Source: Gnetum montanum (Eukaryota; Streptophyta; Gnetopsida; Gnetales; Gnetaceae). Taken from it: a stretch of DNA of 64,000 nt. Below, piece after piece: positions 10,671 through 22,366 of this stretch. The position numbers and the translations under genes were made by a program. The DNA lies in assembly GCA_015680685.1 (NCBI GenBank), contig MNCI01030955.1, positions 1,009,579 to 1,073,578 on the forward strand. Direction: 5' to 3'. Position 1 is the stretch's first letter, and each line of letters begins with the position of its first letter. The notes beneath the pieces are model-generated. The model was not told the DNA's origin. It saw nothing but the letters and a program-made list of their open reading frames with translations, and made no database searches.

Positions 10671-11578
10671 TGTTGAATCGTGGTTTACCAGGCCCCAATA
10701 TCAAGTACGTGATATTGAGTACAAGATATCGGGTACCCGATATCGAGTACAAGATATCGGGTACCTGATATCTCAACCTAGATACGATATCGTATACACG
10801 ATATCGTGATTCCTATGTTGGCCTATAAATATAGCACTCAGGTGCACATGAAGGGAGGTCATTCTAGTCAGTCTTTAGGGGGAGTCTTTTTGTCATTTTT
10901 TAGTTAGTTTTTAGTTCCTTTTCCCAAGTGCATGCCTGCAGTGTGATGCTTGTAATTATACAGAACCTTTGTTCGAGTGTGACGTACTTGGACACGAACA
11001 TGATCGGCAATAAAGATCGAGATTACTCCATCATTGTAGCATTCACTTAGCTCTTATTTACTTTAATAATTAATTATTAATTATTATTTTCCTAGTTAAT
11101 ATTTTCTTTATCATCATTTACTATTCCTGTTGTTAATGTAGAATGAGTACGTCTTAATCATGAACATTTAAATGTCACTACGTGGAAACCTAGTAGCGTA
11201 TCAAGTAGCGCTTGAGTAATGTGCACTTGGTAATCCTAGACCTAGTACATGAAGTCCAAGATGTGTACAGATGATTAAGGATGGATGCTCATTGCACTTA
11301 GGCTAGCTTAGATCTTATTTCATATTGCTTATTAATTTACTTAAGTGTTTCTCATTATCTTTAGGAGTAGAATAGTATTAGAAATCCCATCATACACCTT
11401 ACTTTGGACTAAACCATACGTGACAAAGCAAATACTAGTCCAAGTGTGAAGACAACGAACTGCGATTAATGTGTAACTGTCTAGGTGCCATAACTAGTCC
11501 ATCCATGGAGTTCGACTGGATTGCATGTACACACTCGTATTTGTATGGTTGGACATAGGGGTACCTCACCACTCATCA
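10671..11578 (+). repeat. Element B 3' LTR (908 bp)
   Basis: Begins TGTTGAATCG and ends CTCATCA, followed by the target duplication GCTAG. TATA box at 10824-10833, AATAAA at 11009-11014. The palindromic module (10697-10772) is better preserved than in the 5' LTR. Confidence 0.92.
10697..10772 (+). repeat. 14-bp tandem palindromic module in 3' LTR of B
   Basis: Five and a half units of GATATCGRGTACNN at a strict 14-bp period, with units alternating between GGGTAC and GAGTAC. Each unit contains two short palindromes. A further GATACGATATCGTATAC block follows before the TATA box. Confidence 0.85.
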
Positions 11579-11583
11579 GCTAG
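11579..11583. repeat. Target site duplication of element B, right copy
   Basis: GCTAG, identical to 5428-5432. Confidence 0.92.
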
Positions 11584-12958
11584 CATTTGAGCATCTCTTC
11601 CTCTAGAAAGATTAATTGATGGCACAACAAGAACATTAAAGGATTCCTTGATGTGGTCAGTGATAACCTTTGTGGCTTCTGTTGCATCCTAATGCTACAT
11701 AACCACACCCATGGCACCTTCTCTAGTTTCAAGCATTACTTGGAATGCTACAACATTCCTTGAAATCTGTTATGCCCAGTTATCCTCTCCTCCTATTTAT
11801 AACGATACTTGCCCACTTGCAGGGTTTGTGAAAACTATGGATCGAACCTAGCTTTCTTTTACTTTGCAAAGGTTGGCACCTTCTCTTATTTCCCAGCTAA
11901 TGGTTTTTGTAATCTATTACAAATGGCTCATCAATGGTCTGTAATCTTGAGGAGGTGGTGGAGCTTGTTGTTATTATCTGTCCCCAACATGTGGCTGACT
12001 GCTGGTCCTTGCTGTTGCTACTACTCTGAAGATGGAATGTTACTAGTAGGTGTTGAACCTGAAGCTTCCTTAATGTCTATGGGTTTTTCCACTTAATCCT
12101 TCTTGGGTGGCACCAGTTTGAACTTCTTGGTGTAGGAAGAATTTTGGACCTTCCTTGGAACATCATTGGTGTAGCCCAAAATCCTTGCTTGCTTGTAAAG
12201 TTTAATTATCAAGCAAGGGAATGGCAGTGTTGGCTTCCCTGCCTTCTTCTCCTCAAATAATCTTTGGATCTCCAGAAAGATTAGGTATGTGATCTTGATA
12301 TTGAATTTATCCATCAATATCGCACTCCCTCTGGTTGTGTATGTGGAGATCCTATTAAGCCTCTTGGTTGGGAAAAATGGTAAATTCCAATCTTAAAATA
12401 AATCTTTTTGTCTATTGTAAGCTCACTGTAATCTTTATCTCCTTTTCCATAAGCCCTTTGTAACCATAGCTTTTTGACATTTGTATTCAATCTAGTTAAA
12501 ATTTGTGCCACATTAACCCCTTCATCTGGGATGTTTAAGGCTTTGGTAATTGCCTCTATAGAGTAAGGTACTAGAACTCCTTCTATCTTCACTATAGCAT
12601 CAACTTTTTTGTTCTGCCAAAATTGGAGAGTTTCCCCTAGGTACCATTCAACACTATTGGACAATGTAGGCCATAGGGGAGATGCTTGGAGTTGCATCCT
12701 CATAGCCTCTAGTGCAAACTCCATGAATGGGCCAAAATTTAGTTCCATGATGATCATGTACATGATAGATTTTTCACTTCTACTTATGCTAATTGTTCAG
12801 TGGTAGGAGTTTGTTGGTGAATGTTGAACAATTGAGTCTCCTACTCAGTGTGTTCAGCATGTGGGGTCTGTTCTCCTTCCTTAGCCTCTTCCACGGCCTC
12901 TTGATCTTTTGACACAATGTTGGGAAGGTCCTTCTATTCTAGGTCTCTTTGGGACCAT
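11584..12958 (-). pseudogene. Element C third ORF (transposase-32-like domain), 3' end cut by B
   Basis: The minus-strand ATG at 12958 (MVPKRPRIEG) follows TTATAG, as in the other third ORFs. The best segment, 12314-12763, reads WYLGETLQFWQNKK, LVPYSIEAITKALNIPDEG and YFKIGIYHF; 12093-12317 continues with LEIQRLFEEKKAGKPTLPF. The same motif order occurs in D (25582-26000) and F (44700-45180). It resembles the plant domain usually annotated as putative plant transposon protein. Position 3' of pol corresponds to the envelope-like ORF of Athila elements, but I see no clear signal peptide or membrane anchor here. Several stops and a frame change show it is dead. Function unknown. Confidence 0.7.
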
Positions 12959-13512
12959 CTATAATCATCAAGAGTTTAAGATTACCAAAGGGTTTTAATT
13001 GGTTCCTAATAGTTCATAATCATTCTCATACTCTTGGTTAGATTAAGCTCTTATTGTCAAGTTCTTTATTATGATTGCAAAGTTAGGAAAATTTTGAAAA
13101 GAAATCTCTAGTTATTATTCCTTTAACTATTATGACCTTTAACTATTATCATTTCTTTGCTTATTACTCTCCTAAATAGTTGGTATGGTTAATTAGGAGA
13201 ATTGGTTAAGTCCTTTGGCTTAGATTTGGTTGGTTAATCAAGATATTCTTATGGTATTCTTATACTTACCCTTATATTATCTTCCAGTTATTAGAAAAAA
13301 TTTGGCTCAATTTTACTTCTTTTCATGCAATCTTCTCCCCCATGACTAAGTTGATTGCTCCAAGATTAACAAGATTTGAGAATTTCCTAAATTAGAACTA
13401 TGGTGAGGAAGTTATGGCTTCGGGAAGTTTGATTACTAGAGCTCAAAGAAAAAACTTTAAAAACTTCTCTTGTTGCAAAATGATGAAATGAAAATGTTGC
13501 TAACTCCCACTT

Positions 13513-13609
13513 GTATATAGAGTATTTTTATATGCATGACATCGTAGATGCGACATTGTTGATGCAACATCATAGGCCATGCGACATTGTAGCTACAACG
13601 TCGATGTAG
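13513..13609 (-). promoter_or_regulatory. Element C internal palindromic block and TATA box
   Basis: A 72-bp block (13538-13609) contains repeated GCGACATTG and GACATCG words and is bounded by sequences that pair with each other (GACATCGTAG at one end, CGATGTAG at the other). On the minus strand it is followed by a TATA box CTATATAC at 13513-13520. The 13-mer GACATTGTAGCTA at 13583-13595 recurs exactly in this element's own LTR at 19620-19632. Its place upstream of the third ORF suggests an internal promoter. Confidence 0.65.
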
Positions 13610-15540
13610 AAAAAATTGAAATTTTTAGTGGATTTTCATGGAAAAAATGAGTCATCTGGAATGTTTGAAAGATGTGAAGGTTGTCTAAAGGGTTTTGGAT
13701 CATTAAGGATGCTTAAATTTTTGAAAAGTTGGTGTTCAAAGTTCATAAGAAACAAATCTTGGGCATCAAAATTTTATTGAGCATACATGAGATGGATTGT
13801 GAGTTACAAATGTATGGATAGATTATTGAACTTAAAGGAAGTAAACATTGAATTCCAAAGTGTTCTGGGAAAGCACGAAATGTTGTGGATGTGATTGGCA
13901 ATTATGAGACACAACAATTATACAAGTAAAACCTCCCCAAAGTAGGCTCTAGCCCTTAGTGCCCTTATATAACCATCCCTAGAAGTGTCCATTCGCATCC
14001 AATGAGTTGAATGTAAAATATACTTGTCTTTTAAAACACACATGGTTGTATAACCAAAATGGAAAAATAACACTATATTGTAAAAACCATAAATTTGTGA
14101 TTGAACATAAAGTGAGGTGAAATGGAATGTAGAAGGGATTGCTAAAACTGGGATATGAGGTGTCTTACCATAGGTGTAATGAATCCTTGTGTGTGATGTG
14201 TGGTAAGATGACCATTAACCCTTCTATCCAAGATTCAAACCAAGTTCAAATTACTTTCTAGTGACATCGCATTGTGTCATCCCTAGGACTAATAGCCATA
14301 AGACCACCATTGTTGCAAGAAGGACTATTCCTTGGCATGTTGTTCAAGTAAGGAGTTTATTAATAGCACACTTTTCCTTTTGAGAAGTCACCTACCTTTA
14401 GGCATGGGTAACATGTCTTTCTAGTGGAACCCTTAGAAATTTCATTCTATGCCTTTTTTATTTTATTTATACTATGTTGACCTTACTAGAGGACTACCTT
14501 CAATCATGGGTAACATGTCTTTCCAGTGACATGGTAAGGTAGCACTTATTGTAGTCTTACTTCCATATTTCGTTAGAACTTAAGAGAATAATATGTCCTT
14601 AGCAACATGATAAAACTTATAGTAGTATGCCTAGAGAATCCACAAATCCCCTTAATGTCACACCATTTTCATTCCCACTTGGTTCTTCACTCTTCTATCT
14701 AGGCATAATGATCACAAATATGAAAAGAATATCATTATGGCCATGATAAGACCTTCTTATTATTGAAAATAAGTGGATAGATTTTGTGGTCTCATAGTAT
14801 ATGTAATCAATCCTTCATGATGTGATAATATAAGGTAATCTTCACCTTATTTGGACTACATTTTTCTTTATTTCCTTACATTTTATTGGAAAATTAACAA
14901 ATATATGTATAGAACAACTACTAAAAATCATAGAAAAAATGAAAAAATAGAGAAAAATTTTGAGAAATATTAAAGAATATAAAATGATTAAGAAATGAAA
15001 AAGTATAAAAGAATGAAAAGATATCAAGGAATGGAAAATTAGTAAGAAATGTAAAAGGTATAATAAAAAAATTATAAACCACAAAAATTAGAAAACACAA
15101 AATTTGAAAAGCACTTATTAATTCCTAAGTTAGGATAAGGTATCTTCCCCATGACTAAACTCATGGGTGAGTATTCAAAAAATGGATCCTAGATCTCCCA
15201 AATCATACACTATAAGTTTCTCATTTATTATCCTTAGTGATTTAGTTTTTCAATTATTATTCCATGTAATATTGATGATAATTGAATTTTGATCTTATGA
15301 GGACATATATCCCATTGGGCTAGATGATCTTTCCATTTTAGAAGGTCCAGCTATACTCTATTATTTATTCTTAAATTCAAATTTTAAGTCTCAATGTTTC
15401 ATACCTGTTGTTGGTGTATGATTACGGTTTATGATATTCTTTTGTGGATTTTCAATTAGAGTCATTTTTTAAGATAGGAGTTAATAAGTGAGTCAAATGT
15501 TTCCATGCATGTCTTGGATAGTTTTATGTTCTTAGTTTCT
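13610..15540 (-). other. Element C non-coding spacer with pol deletion junction
   Basis: A/T-rich sequence without usable frames. A phrase ATGGGTAACATGTCTTTC occurs twice (about 14404 and 14507) and recurs in opposite orientation and slightly changed in F near 43040, marking this as the post-integrase spacer. 14880-15100 is a low-complexity AAGAAATG-like stretch. The deletion junction with the protease lies near 15530. Confidence 0.6.
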
Positions 15541-16110
15541 AGCCACTAGGTGTCTTTTGGTTTCATGGCCCATGTTTCTTTTTGTCTACACACTTGTTTC
15601 TCACATCTGCTGTGGGCTGGTGTAAGGACTGTGTTGACGTTCTGAAGTTTCAGTCCACAACTGCACCCTTTGTTATCATTAGTAATGCATGGAAATTTTT
15701 ACGTATGTATGGCTCCTTGCTCATCTGCCTTAGAGATTTTCAGGGGCAAATCTCTCATCCCTAACTTAACATCAATTATGCTAAGCCATGCTCTCCTTAT
15801 AATCATAGGAAATTCCCTTTTGTCATTCTTCACATCAATCACTAGAGAATTTGCTGGATAAGACCATCCATTGATAGTGGTAACACCATCTTCTATCTAT
15901 TCCAAAGGAAAGGTGACACATTGATCTACTAGCTCTAACCTTATGTTGCATTTCTTTAAGGATGGTAGGTTCCATGCCTTGTATGTTTCTTAACATATCA
16001 AATTTACTCTAGAATCCAAGTCTAGTAAAGCCTTGCATGGTGAATTTCCAACAATTTGCAAATCAATTAGAGGAATTCCTAAATCAATTCTTTTGTTAGG
16101 GAGTAGTACT
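15541..16110 (-). pseudogene. Element C protease remnant
   Basis: The minus strand carries the protease pattern of A and D in decayed form: a GIPLIDLQIVGNSPCKALLD-like start (about 16030-16090), GWSYPANSLVI (about 15825-15870) and an IIRRAWL segment (about 15780-15800). The end matches the linker after the protease in A and D (TGGCTAGAAAC at about 15538-15550 corresponds to their QWL region). Stops and small changes make it non-functional. Confidence 0.65.
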
Positions 16111-18583
16111 ACCTAAATCTAGTCTAATACCATTTTAGTTAACATGACAAATGTAAGTTCCTAATTGAGTTGTTGTGAAAGCACAATGTTTGTAGAAGGA
16201 CCTATCATAGGAGAAACTTGTCTCAATGAAGTCCTAATTCTAGCAACCTTTTCTAGACTTGTCCTAAAGAAAGGACATTTCCTTGATTTTACTTTAATAT
16301 TGTTGGTATGAACCTCTCTCTGTATATTCACTACCCTTGCAATAGTTCTCTACTAAGGTTGTAATGGTAGTTCCCCTTGCATGATTGGTGATGGCATTGG
16401 CAGTAGAGGATTGGAAGGTTGACTTAATGGACTAATTGTTGGTTGATGTACGTGTGAATTGGAATCCATCCTTGGAGTGGTAGGTGTTCCTTGGAGAGAT
16501 TGGATGTTACACATAATATCCATAAGGGTTTGGTTGCCTATATGGATGTTGTTGCCTCGATAGTGGCATTGACCATGCTTGTGGTTGTTGCCACTATTGT
16601 TGATATTGCTCCTATAGTTGAGGGTAAGCTTTACTTGGGTAGTAAGCTAGTTGGAAGGGCTGTCTTAGATTACCTTAAGGATAAGGTAATCATCTTGGAA
16701 TTTTCTTTTTGATGAATCTTGGATTGAGCGCATATGCCCTAGACTCCTGCAAGTGGACCATAATAAGGCAACATCCCTTAGGATGTTCATACTGGCACAC
16801 TTGCACCCTTCCTCTTCCTTTGAATTAGAGTCAATATATTCTTCAATGGTAGTAAATTTTCCCTTGTGCTTGTAACTTTCCTATTTATAGTCTCTTTTCT
16901 TATTATTTTTCTTGCCCTTGTTGAGTGTGTGTTTAGTCTTCTCTTCTATAATCTTCAAAGCTGTAGCAAATTTTTCATCCATCAAATCCCACATCAATTT
17001 TGGATTGGTAGAGTCTTATTTTAGATGAAATCTTCCAAATTTCATCCTCCTATTTATCACATCTCCACACATCATGTTTTCTTATTAATGGATACTCTTT
17101 TGCTAATTCTCTCTTTTTTAGTTCTCTTTTCTCTTTTGCTACTTGGTTGATTAACCTTTGAATTCGATGGATGATCATCTTTGATCATCATCCCTAGGCA
17201 TAAACCCCAAGAGTTTCTTGGGTTTTATTCCTCAACCCATCGATTATGTGCCTTAGTGTTTCTATGAGAATCCATGGCCTAGGCATCTATGTAGTAAGGA
17301 ATAGTATTTGTTCATTACTGCATCAAGGGATTTGTGTGTTCCTTGCTTTCATCCTTAGATCTGCTTCCTTAGGTTAGACACTCATGAGTAGGTTTGATAA
17401 TTATCATTGAACAATTCTAGCATGGTACTCCATCTTTGGATTGATTCTAGTTCTAAGAATTGGTACCAACTTTTTGCCTTCTTAATGAGTGTTCTAGGGA
17501 ACAAATTTAGTTTATGCCAGTCACTTTTGATGTTTTGGAGAGCACTAGCATCATGGAATGCCTAAAATTGATGTTGTGGATTTGCATTATATCCATCCTC
17601 AAATCTAGACATGTTGTTCATGTCTTGTCACTTAATGTGATTATCCCTTACGTGTCTAGTTGGAATATAGATTGCTTCCTTGATGTTGATCATGCTGCAA
17701 ATGGCCAATAGGGGTTCTTCATAGTGATTGGATTCGTAAGCTCTATTGTAGTGGTGACTCCTATGTTTATAATGCTTCCATTATTTGTATCTAATTCTAT
17801 CTCTTCTTTGCTCATAATCATCCTCATCACTATTAGGATATCTTCTTCTATACTCATGTCCATCACTATCCCTTTGTCTTTCTCTACCATGGTATCCATA
17901 TCGACGTTTCTTCTTGTCAGACTCTTGAGATGAACATGAGGAAGTGGAAGAAGTTGTTGGAGAATGATGTCGGTTGGTTCTCCTTTGATAACTCCTTGAT
18001 TCATTCTCTTTTGGTTCTTCAAAAGCTCTAGGCCTTAAGCTTTGCCTATGTCTTGAGTCTTTTGCTTTCCTTTCAAGATCCTCTACAAGAGTTAACTTTA
18101 GCTTTATGTTGATAGGATCTTCAATGTGTATAATTGATGTATGGGAGTGAGATATTTGAAGTTGATAAAACTTGTTAGCTTTGAGTGAGGTATCTTCTAT
18201 TTCCTCCAGGACAACTATAGGAGGGACTTTCTTTCCCTTATCATGTTCATGTTGTGCTTTCTTGATACATCCCTTCTTGCCTGCGCCTTTATTGGCTGGT
18301 ATAGCCTAGTCATGTTCTTTGTGACTCCTTCTTGTTCATAACTTAGGTTGGCCTTCTTGAGGGTTGCTTGAAACATTAATGGGATTGACTGTTCTAGTGA
18401 TAGAACTATGTTGCCCTGCATATATGTCCATTTGAGTTGTTCATTTTGATGAAGGACGAATGCAAAGTCAAGATAGTACAAATTAGTGTAACCATATGAA
18501 ACTCTTGTTTGCATTGATGCACTCTAGTCTTCATCATCATGTTTTCTGTCAGGACTTTTCTATAGCTCTTTGGTAGGTGACAT
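16111..18583 (-). pseudogene. Element C gag
   Basis: The start at 18583 (MSPTKEL) is about 155 bases after the PBS. An open piece 18215-18514 includes the N-terminal motif FAFVLHQNEQLKWTYMQGN; the capsid region (about 17170-17640) keeps decayed versions of FEDGYN, WYQFLELE and LRKQI; the tail around 16450-16800 is rich in Gln, Pro and Tyr. Many stops and several frame changes. Homologous to gag of A, D and F throughout. Confidence 0.75.
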
Positions 18584-18736
18584 CTTCTCTTTTAGTGTTA
18601 AAAACATGTAATGTTTTTGACGCTTTACTTATGTATGTGTGGCAGTAAAATTAATTGAGAATATGAAAGATAGACTTTTATAGCTTGTAATACAATGAAC
18701 TATATAAGATCAACTCTTAAGCACACATTGACACAT

Positions 18737-18753
18737 CCCCCGTAATGATGCTA
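18737..18753 (-). promoter_or_regulatory. Element C primer binding site, strongly decayed
   Basis: The minus-strand sequence TAGCATCATTACGGGGG occupies the position of the tRNA-Asp site, one base inside the LTR, and differs from it by several transitions. Confidence 0.65.
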
Positions 18754-18754
18754 A

Positions 18755-19666
18755 TGATGAGTGATGAGTAATCCCAACCGTTTACCATACAAGTCACAAG
18801 TGTTCACCAGCGACCAATTTGTAATTTGTGGATGAGATAATGTAATTATGCTAAGAGTTGATGTTAAGTTCATAATCATTGTCTTCTTACCTTGAGTTAA
18901 TGAAGTCTTAATGTATGGTTTAACTCATAGTGAGGCAGATGATAACTGATGTAATGCCTGAATAACTCCTAATGGTAAATATGATTGAAAATGAAACTTA
19001 AGTCTAAGTCTAAGTAACTCAAAAATAGAAATCTATTCTATCCTAGAGTGATGGATATCTAGTCTTGATTTACTGTACACACCTTGGGCCCATGTAATCA
19101 TTATTGGGTTAACAAGTGTTCTACTATTGGGCAAACCAAGTAATAACACTAATGGGATTACCAAATAATTACACTTAGCACTCAAAACTAGTCGTATCCA
19201 TTTCACTTTACTAATAAGCAAGAAAAAGTAAAGTGCTTTGAAATGTAAAGTGCTAAGTTAAGTAAACATGAAAATTAGGCTAAGTCAATAATACAAAAGA
19301 AAACTAAGTGGATGCCTGAATGATGAGAAGCAATCTCGATCTTTATTTCTAATCATGAACTATGCCCAAGTACACTTCACTCGAATAATGATTTTGTACA
19401 ATTGCTCAACACCACATTACGGGCATTCACTCTATTGCTAGGACTATGAAAATAAACTACAAGAGTTTTGCTAAGACTAAAATGAAAAAATTTGTTAATT
19501 GTACCTCCAAGTGCTAGTATTTATAGGGCTACATAGATCCCAAGACATTGCNATCCAAGTGCTAGTATTTATAGGGCTACATAGATCCCAAGACATTGCA
19601 ATGACATAGCATGGATTAAGACATTGTAGCTATGATACCACACTATTTAAAAATTTGACTTTATCA
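18755..19666 (-). repeat. Element C 5' LTR
   Basis: The inner end TGATGAGTGATGAG (18755) matches the other Athila-like LTRs. The outer end is set at TTTATCA (19666), the counterpart of TTCATCA in D; this border is less certain. It has a TATA-type ATTTATAGGG (about 19518, and again in a duplicated copy) and an upstream block with GACATTGTAGCTA at 19620-19632. A 46-base segment is duplicated around an N at 19552, so the true LTR is shorter than the coordinates imply. Confidence 0.75.
19506..19599. repeat. 46-base direct repeat flanking a single N (likely assembly join)
   Basis: Bases 19506-19551 recur identically at 19554-19599, separated only by an N and one base. Such an exact copy either side of an N is what results when overlapping contig ends are joined without merging. 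Confidence 0.8.
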
Positions 19667-20389
19667 ATCCTCTCCCTACCTCTCCTCCATCCCCCATTCT
19701 TCACCTTTAAAAAAATCCAAAATATGATAATAATAATAATTGATATTCAAAAATCATGAAAAAATAATAGTAATTTAAAGTACACCAAATCATCAATATA
19801 TAAGAAAAACTCTACATGTGGTACCAACACCTTAAGTACGCTAGCCTAGAGGTAATGTTCAAGGCATATTGAGTCACCTTATCCTCAAAAAATTATGAGA
19901 TAAAGTTCAAAGAAAAAACCTAACAATTTTGGGGATGCATTTTTAAAATTTCATCTTTACAATTAATTATGAAAAACCTTTCATCTAGAGTGGAAAAAGG
20001 ATTAGGTTTTAGCCTCATTGAAAAATAATCCTATGGGTTATTACTATTTTCTTAAAGGACTTATTGTAAAAAGAAGAAGAATACTCTCTCTAGAGAAAAA
20101 TAAATGCAATAGTCAAAACTAAGAAATAAATAGTAACAAAAGTTGATAAGTTTTCTAACTTAAGCCTATAAAAAGAAATGAATTAATTGTTTAACATTCA
20201 TTCGAAATTTTTTTGTGTGAAGTTATAATAGAATAGTGACATCTTTAAGAATCTAATATTTAATTTCTAAAAGAAACTCATAATTATGTTTTTGCTACTA
20301 GAAAATAACTACATAATGAAGCTTTTAAATAGAATATAAAACAAAGGACTAAAGACACCTCCAAATACAAAGAAAGGTAGTGGATAAAG
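19667..20389. other. Unassigned A/T-rich sequence
   Basis: No reading frame, RNA gene or recognised repeat. It contains a pyrimidine-rich start, a short TAA microsatellite near 19726-19740 and many A-runs. It flanks element C on its 5' side and is probably older repeat debris. Confidence 0.5.
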
Positions 20390-20960
20390 TGTAACGTCTC
20401 CATTCCCAAATGGTGTTGCTGCATAATGAAGATGGTGTCTTTTCATACCTAATCTTAATATTAATGTAACAAGACTTGAAAGGGGCATGCGTAATTAAGA
20501 CCTGAAAGGATGCATTGTAATAATGAATGTGTCTCTTAAGATGACCTTTGGGGGTTTGACCTAAGGTATTTATTCTTGGGCATTAGAGGTCATATTAGTA
20601 TGGAGTAGCGAATCTAGTTAAAATAAGTAATGAAAGCCAAGTGAAGCAAGATCGAAAGAGGACTAGCCATCCCTTCTGGCTGGTTGTAGGCCTAACCATG
20701 GTGACAGTGCTAGATATGCTCTGAGGGATAGATACCAAAGGAAGAAAATCCCAAGGAACACCAAGAGCATGATCCTGATATACTATTCCACATTAATAAA
20801 GCATTCTTTCCTTTTTCTTTATGCATTTTCTCTATTAATTTCTTTACAATTAATGTCAAATGTTACACATATTTGATGTTTTCTATGTAATCTTCTTACG
20901 ACTAATGTTTAATATAATGTATATTTGATGTTTGCCATGACATTTGAGAATGGGCTGTCA
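20390..20960 (+). repeat. Probable chromovirus-like LTR
   Basis: It begins TGTAACGTCTCC and ends GGGCTGTCA, the end style of many plant chromovirus LTRs, and is followed four bases later by a sequence close to the tRNA-iMet primer site. No second copy is visible in the window, so the call rests on ends plus PBS only. Confidence 0.45.
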
Positions 20961-20964
20961 TATT

Positions 20965-20976
20965 TGGTATTGGAGC
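20965..20976 (+). promoter_or_regulatory. Primer binding site, tRNA-iMet type (decayed)
   Basis: TGGTATTGGAGC compares with the common TGGTATCAGAGC; two changes. Confidence 0.45.
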
Positions 20977-21449
20977 AAACCATGATGCAAGGGCTAATTA
21001 GAATCAAAGGTCAACTAGAATATGATGATGAACCATGAAGCCATAACCCAAAAAGAATTATGGGCCACCATTAGATATGCCTTTGTTTGAGATGATATAT
21101 ATCAACTAAAAGGTTACCCTTTAAGCGATATTCATGGACAATAGAGTCTAGGATCACATATCTATGAGAGGATTACAAATGTGCATTATGTTCAAGTTGG
21201 ACCCTCATCAACCAATAAGATTCATTCATAAGTGATTTTCATGGATGTTATTGACCAGGAGATTCGATTATGCCTCATCAAGATTCATTAATTGCAAGAT
21301 ATGTTGGTAAGTTAAGGATACACTAGTTTAGGTAACTTTTATGCATCCTGCAATATTATTAGAATGTTAATTAATTAAGGTTATTTTAAAGTTATCCTAG
21401 CAAGCTAGTAACCATGGACTAAGTTGATCTTTTCTCATTTGGAACTTAC
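20977..21449 (+). other. Internal debris behind the chromovirus-like LTR
   Basis: No open frame and no convincing gag motif. It ends with CTTAC, the likely left target duplication of copia element E. Confidence 0.4.
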
Positions 21450-22366
21450 TAATGACCATTTAATATGTCAAAACCTTAGAGAAAATCGAGAATGTAGAAT
21501 GTGTATTTGTGTGATTGTAGTCTTGTAGGATCATAATGAGCATGGACTTCACATGAAGATTCAAGACTTTAAGAATGAAAGCCAGAATGATAAAATGAAG
21601 ACTAAAGTGGACAAAATGAGAGCATGGATGGAAACAAAGTTTACGAGCCAAAAGAAGATGTTCTGAGGACTACTGAGATGCCAAAATGACAAAGGAATGC
21701 TCCATATCCCAAAGTGTACAAGCAAAGTAGATGTCTTACAAAAATATTAGACATCTAACTTAGAGAATAGACGTCTTAGAGTAGACATCTCACTATATAT
21801 GTTTCCAGTTTTAGGTAGACGTCTCTCTTGCATTGAGGTTGGTTTTAGTTAGATGTCTCATCCTTGAAGTAGATGTCTAAACTAGTTGTTTAGTAGTCGT
21901 TGGATGAATTCCAAGGAATTTTTGGAAACTCAAAGGGTATAATACTAAGTGGAATTCTTGGGAAATGTGCAAGTACTATTCATTTTCAAATCTATCCAAG
22001 GCTACTCAAAGAGATTTTGTGTTTGTCCTTCATTGTATTATCATTTGTATGTATTGGTGTCTCATTGTAAGAAATATATAAAGCAAGTTACACTTTCTCC
22101 TTGATTTGTTTCTTCTTTCTTTGTAGCCTTGCAGGGTTGATGTTTTTCTTGTAGGAAGGCATCTTTATTGAGCTTGTTGGAACCTTATGAGGTTGAGTGT
22201 TATTACATTGAAAAAACACTCCTTTGCAGAACTCACGTTTGTAAAGGTTGTGGGATCCTTTAAATCATACTTTGAGCTTGTTGGAACCTTGCAGGGTTGA
22301 GTAGTTTCATAGTGAAAAAACATTCTTGAGTAGAGATCAAATCTTATAAAGGTTGTAATGCATTTT
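21450..22366 (+). repeat. Element E 5' LTR, first part (917 bp)
   Basis: Collinear with 60757-61690. The first two bases read TA instead of TG. It contains seven AGACGTCT-type palindromes (21729-21878), a TATA box TATATAAA near 22075-22082 and then a repeated TTGAGCTTGTTGGAACCTT phrase downstream. It is interrupted at 22366 by element D and resumes at 34182. Confidence 0.88.
21729..21878 (+). repeat. AGACGTCT palindrome array in 5' LTR of E
   Basis: Seven copies at 21729, 21749, 21769, 21783, 21817, 21851 and 21871. Two keep the palindrome AGACGTCT; the other five read AGATGTCT or AGACATCT, exactly the two products of losing the central CG by deamination on one or the other strand. The centre GACGTC holds an ACGT core of the kind bound by plant bZIP factors; binding is inferred. 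Confidence 0.88.

Larger units (their letters stand above)
5433..11578 (+). mobile_element. Element B: non-autonomous Athila-like retrotransposon lacking pol
   Basis: A complete 6,146-bp insertion with two LTRs (5433-6339 and 10671-11578), a decayed tRNA-Asp-type PBS, a polypurine tract and a perfect 5-bp target duplication. Inside are gag (6474-8921) and a shortened third ORF (10054-10428). Protease, RT, RNase H, integrase and the middle of the third ORF are missing. It could have moved only with enzymes supplied by an autonomous relative such as A. Its LTRs share a GATATC/GTAC palindromic motif with A, which suggests A's family as helper. Confidence 0.92.
11584..19666 (-). mobile_element. 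Element C: old Athila-like element lacking RT, RNase H and integrase
   Basis: Read on the minus strand: 5' LTR (18755-19666), decayed PBS, gag (from 18583), protease, a long spacer, an internal palindromic promoter-like block (13538-13609) and the third ORF (12958 leftward), cut by the insertion of B at 11583. The 3' LTR is not in the window; it should lie left of element A. The join near 15530 puts the end of the protease directly against the post-integrase spacer, so the whole RT-to-integrase part is deleted. It is more decayed than D and F. Confidence 0.8.

Noticed and set aside
10697-10772. GATATC/GTAC repeats as an ordinary microsatellite
   Set aside because: The unit is 14 bp, made of two palindromes, occurs at the same place in both LTRs of B, and related words occur in LTR A; it is a promoter-associated module and not random slippage only.
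11809-12096. Plus-strand frame of 95 codons with many aromatic residues
   Set aside because: Antisense to the third ORF of element C.
14842-15084. Minus-strand frame that looks like a very hydrophobic, membrane-spanning peptide
   Set aside because: It is the complement of a low-complexity AAGAAATG-type stretch in the element C spacer; composition explains the hydrophobicity.
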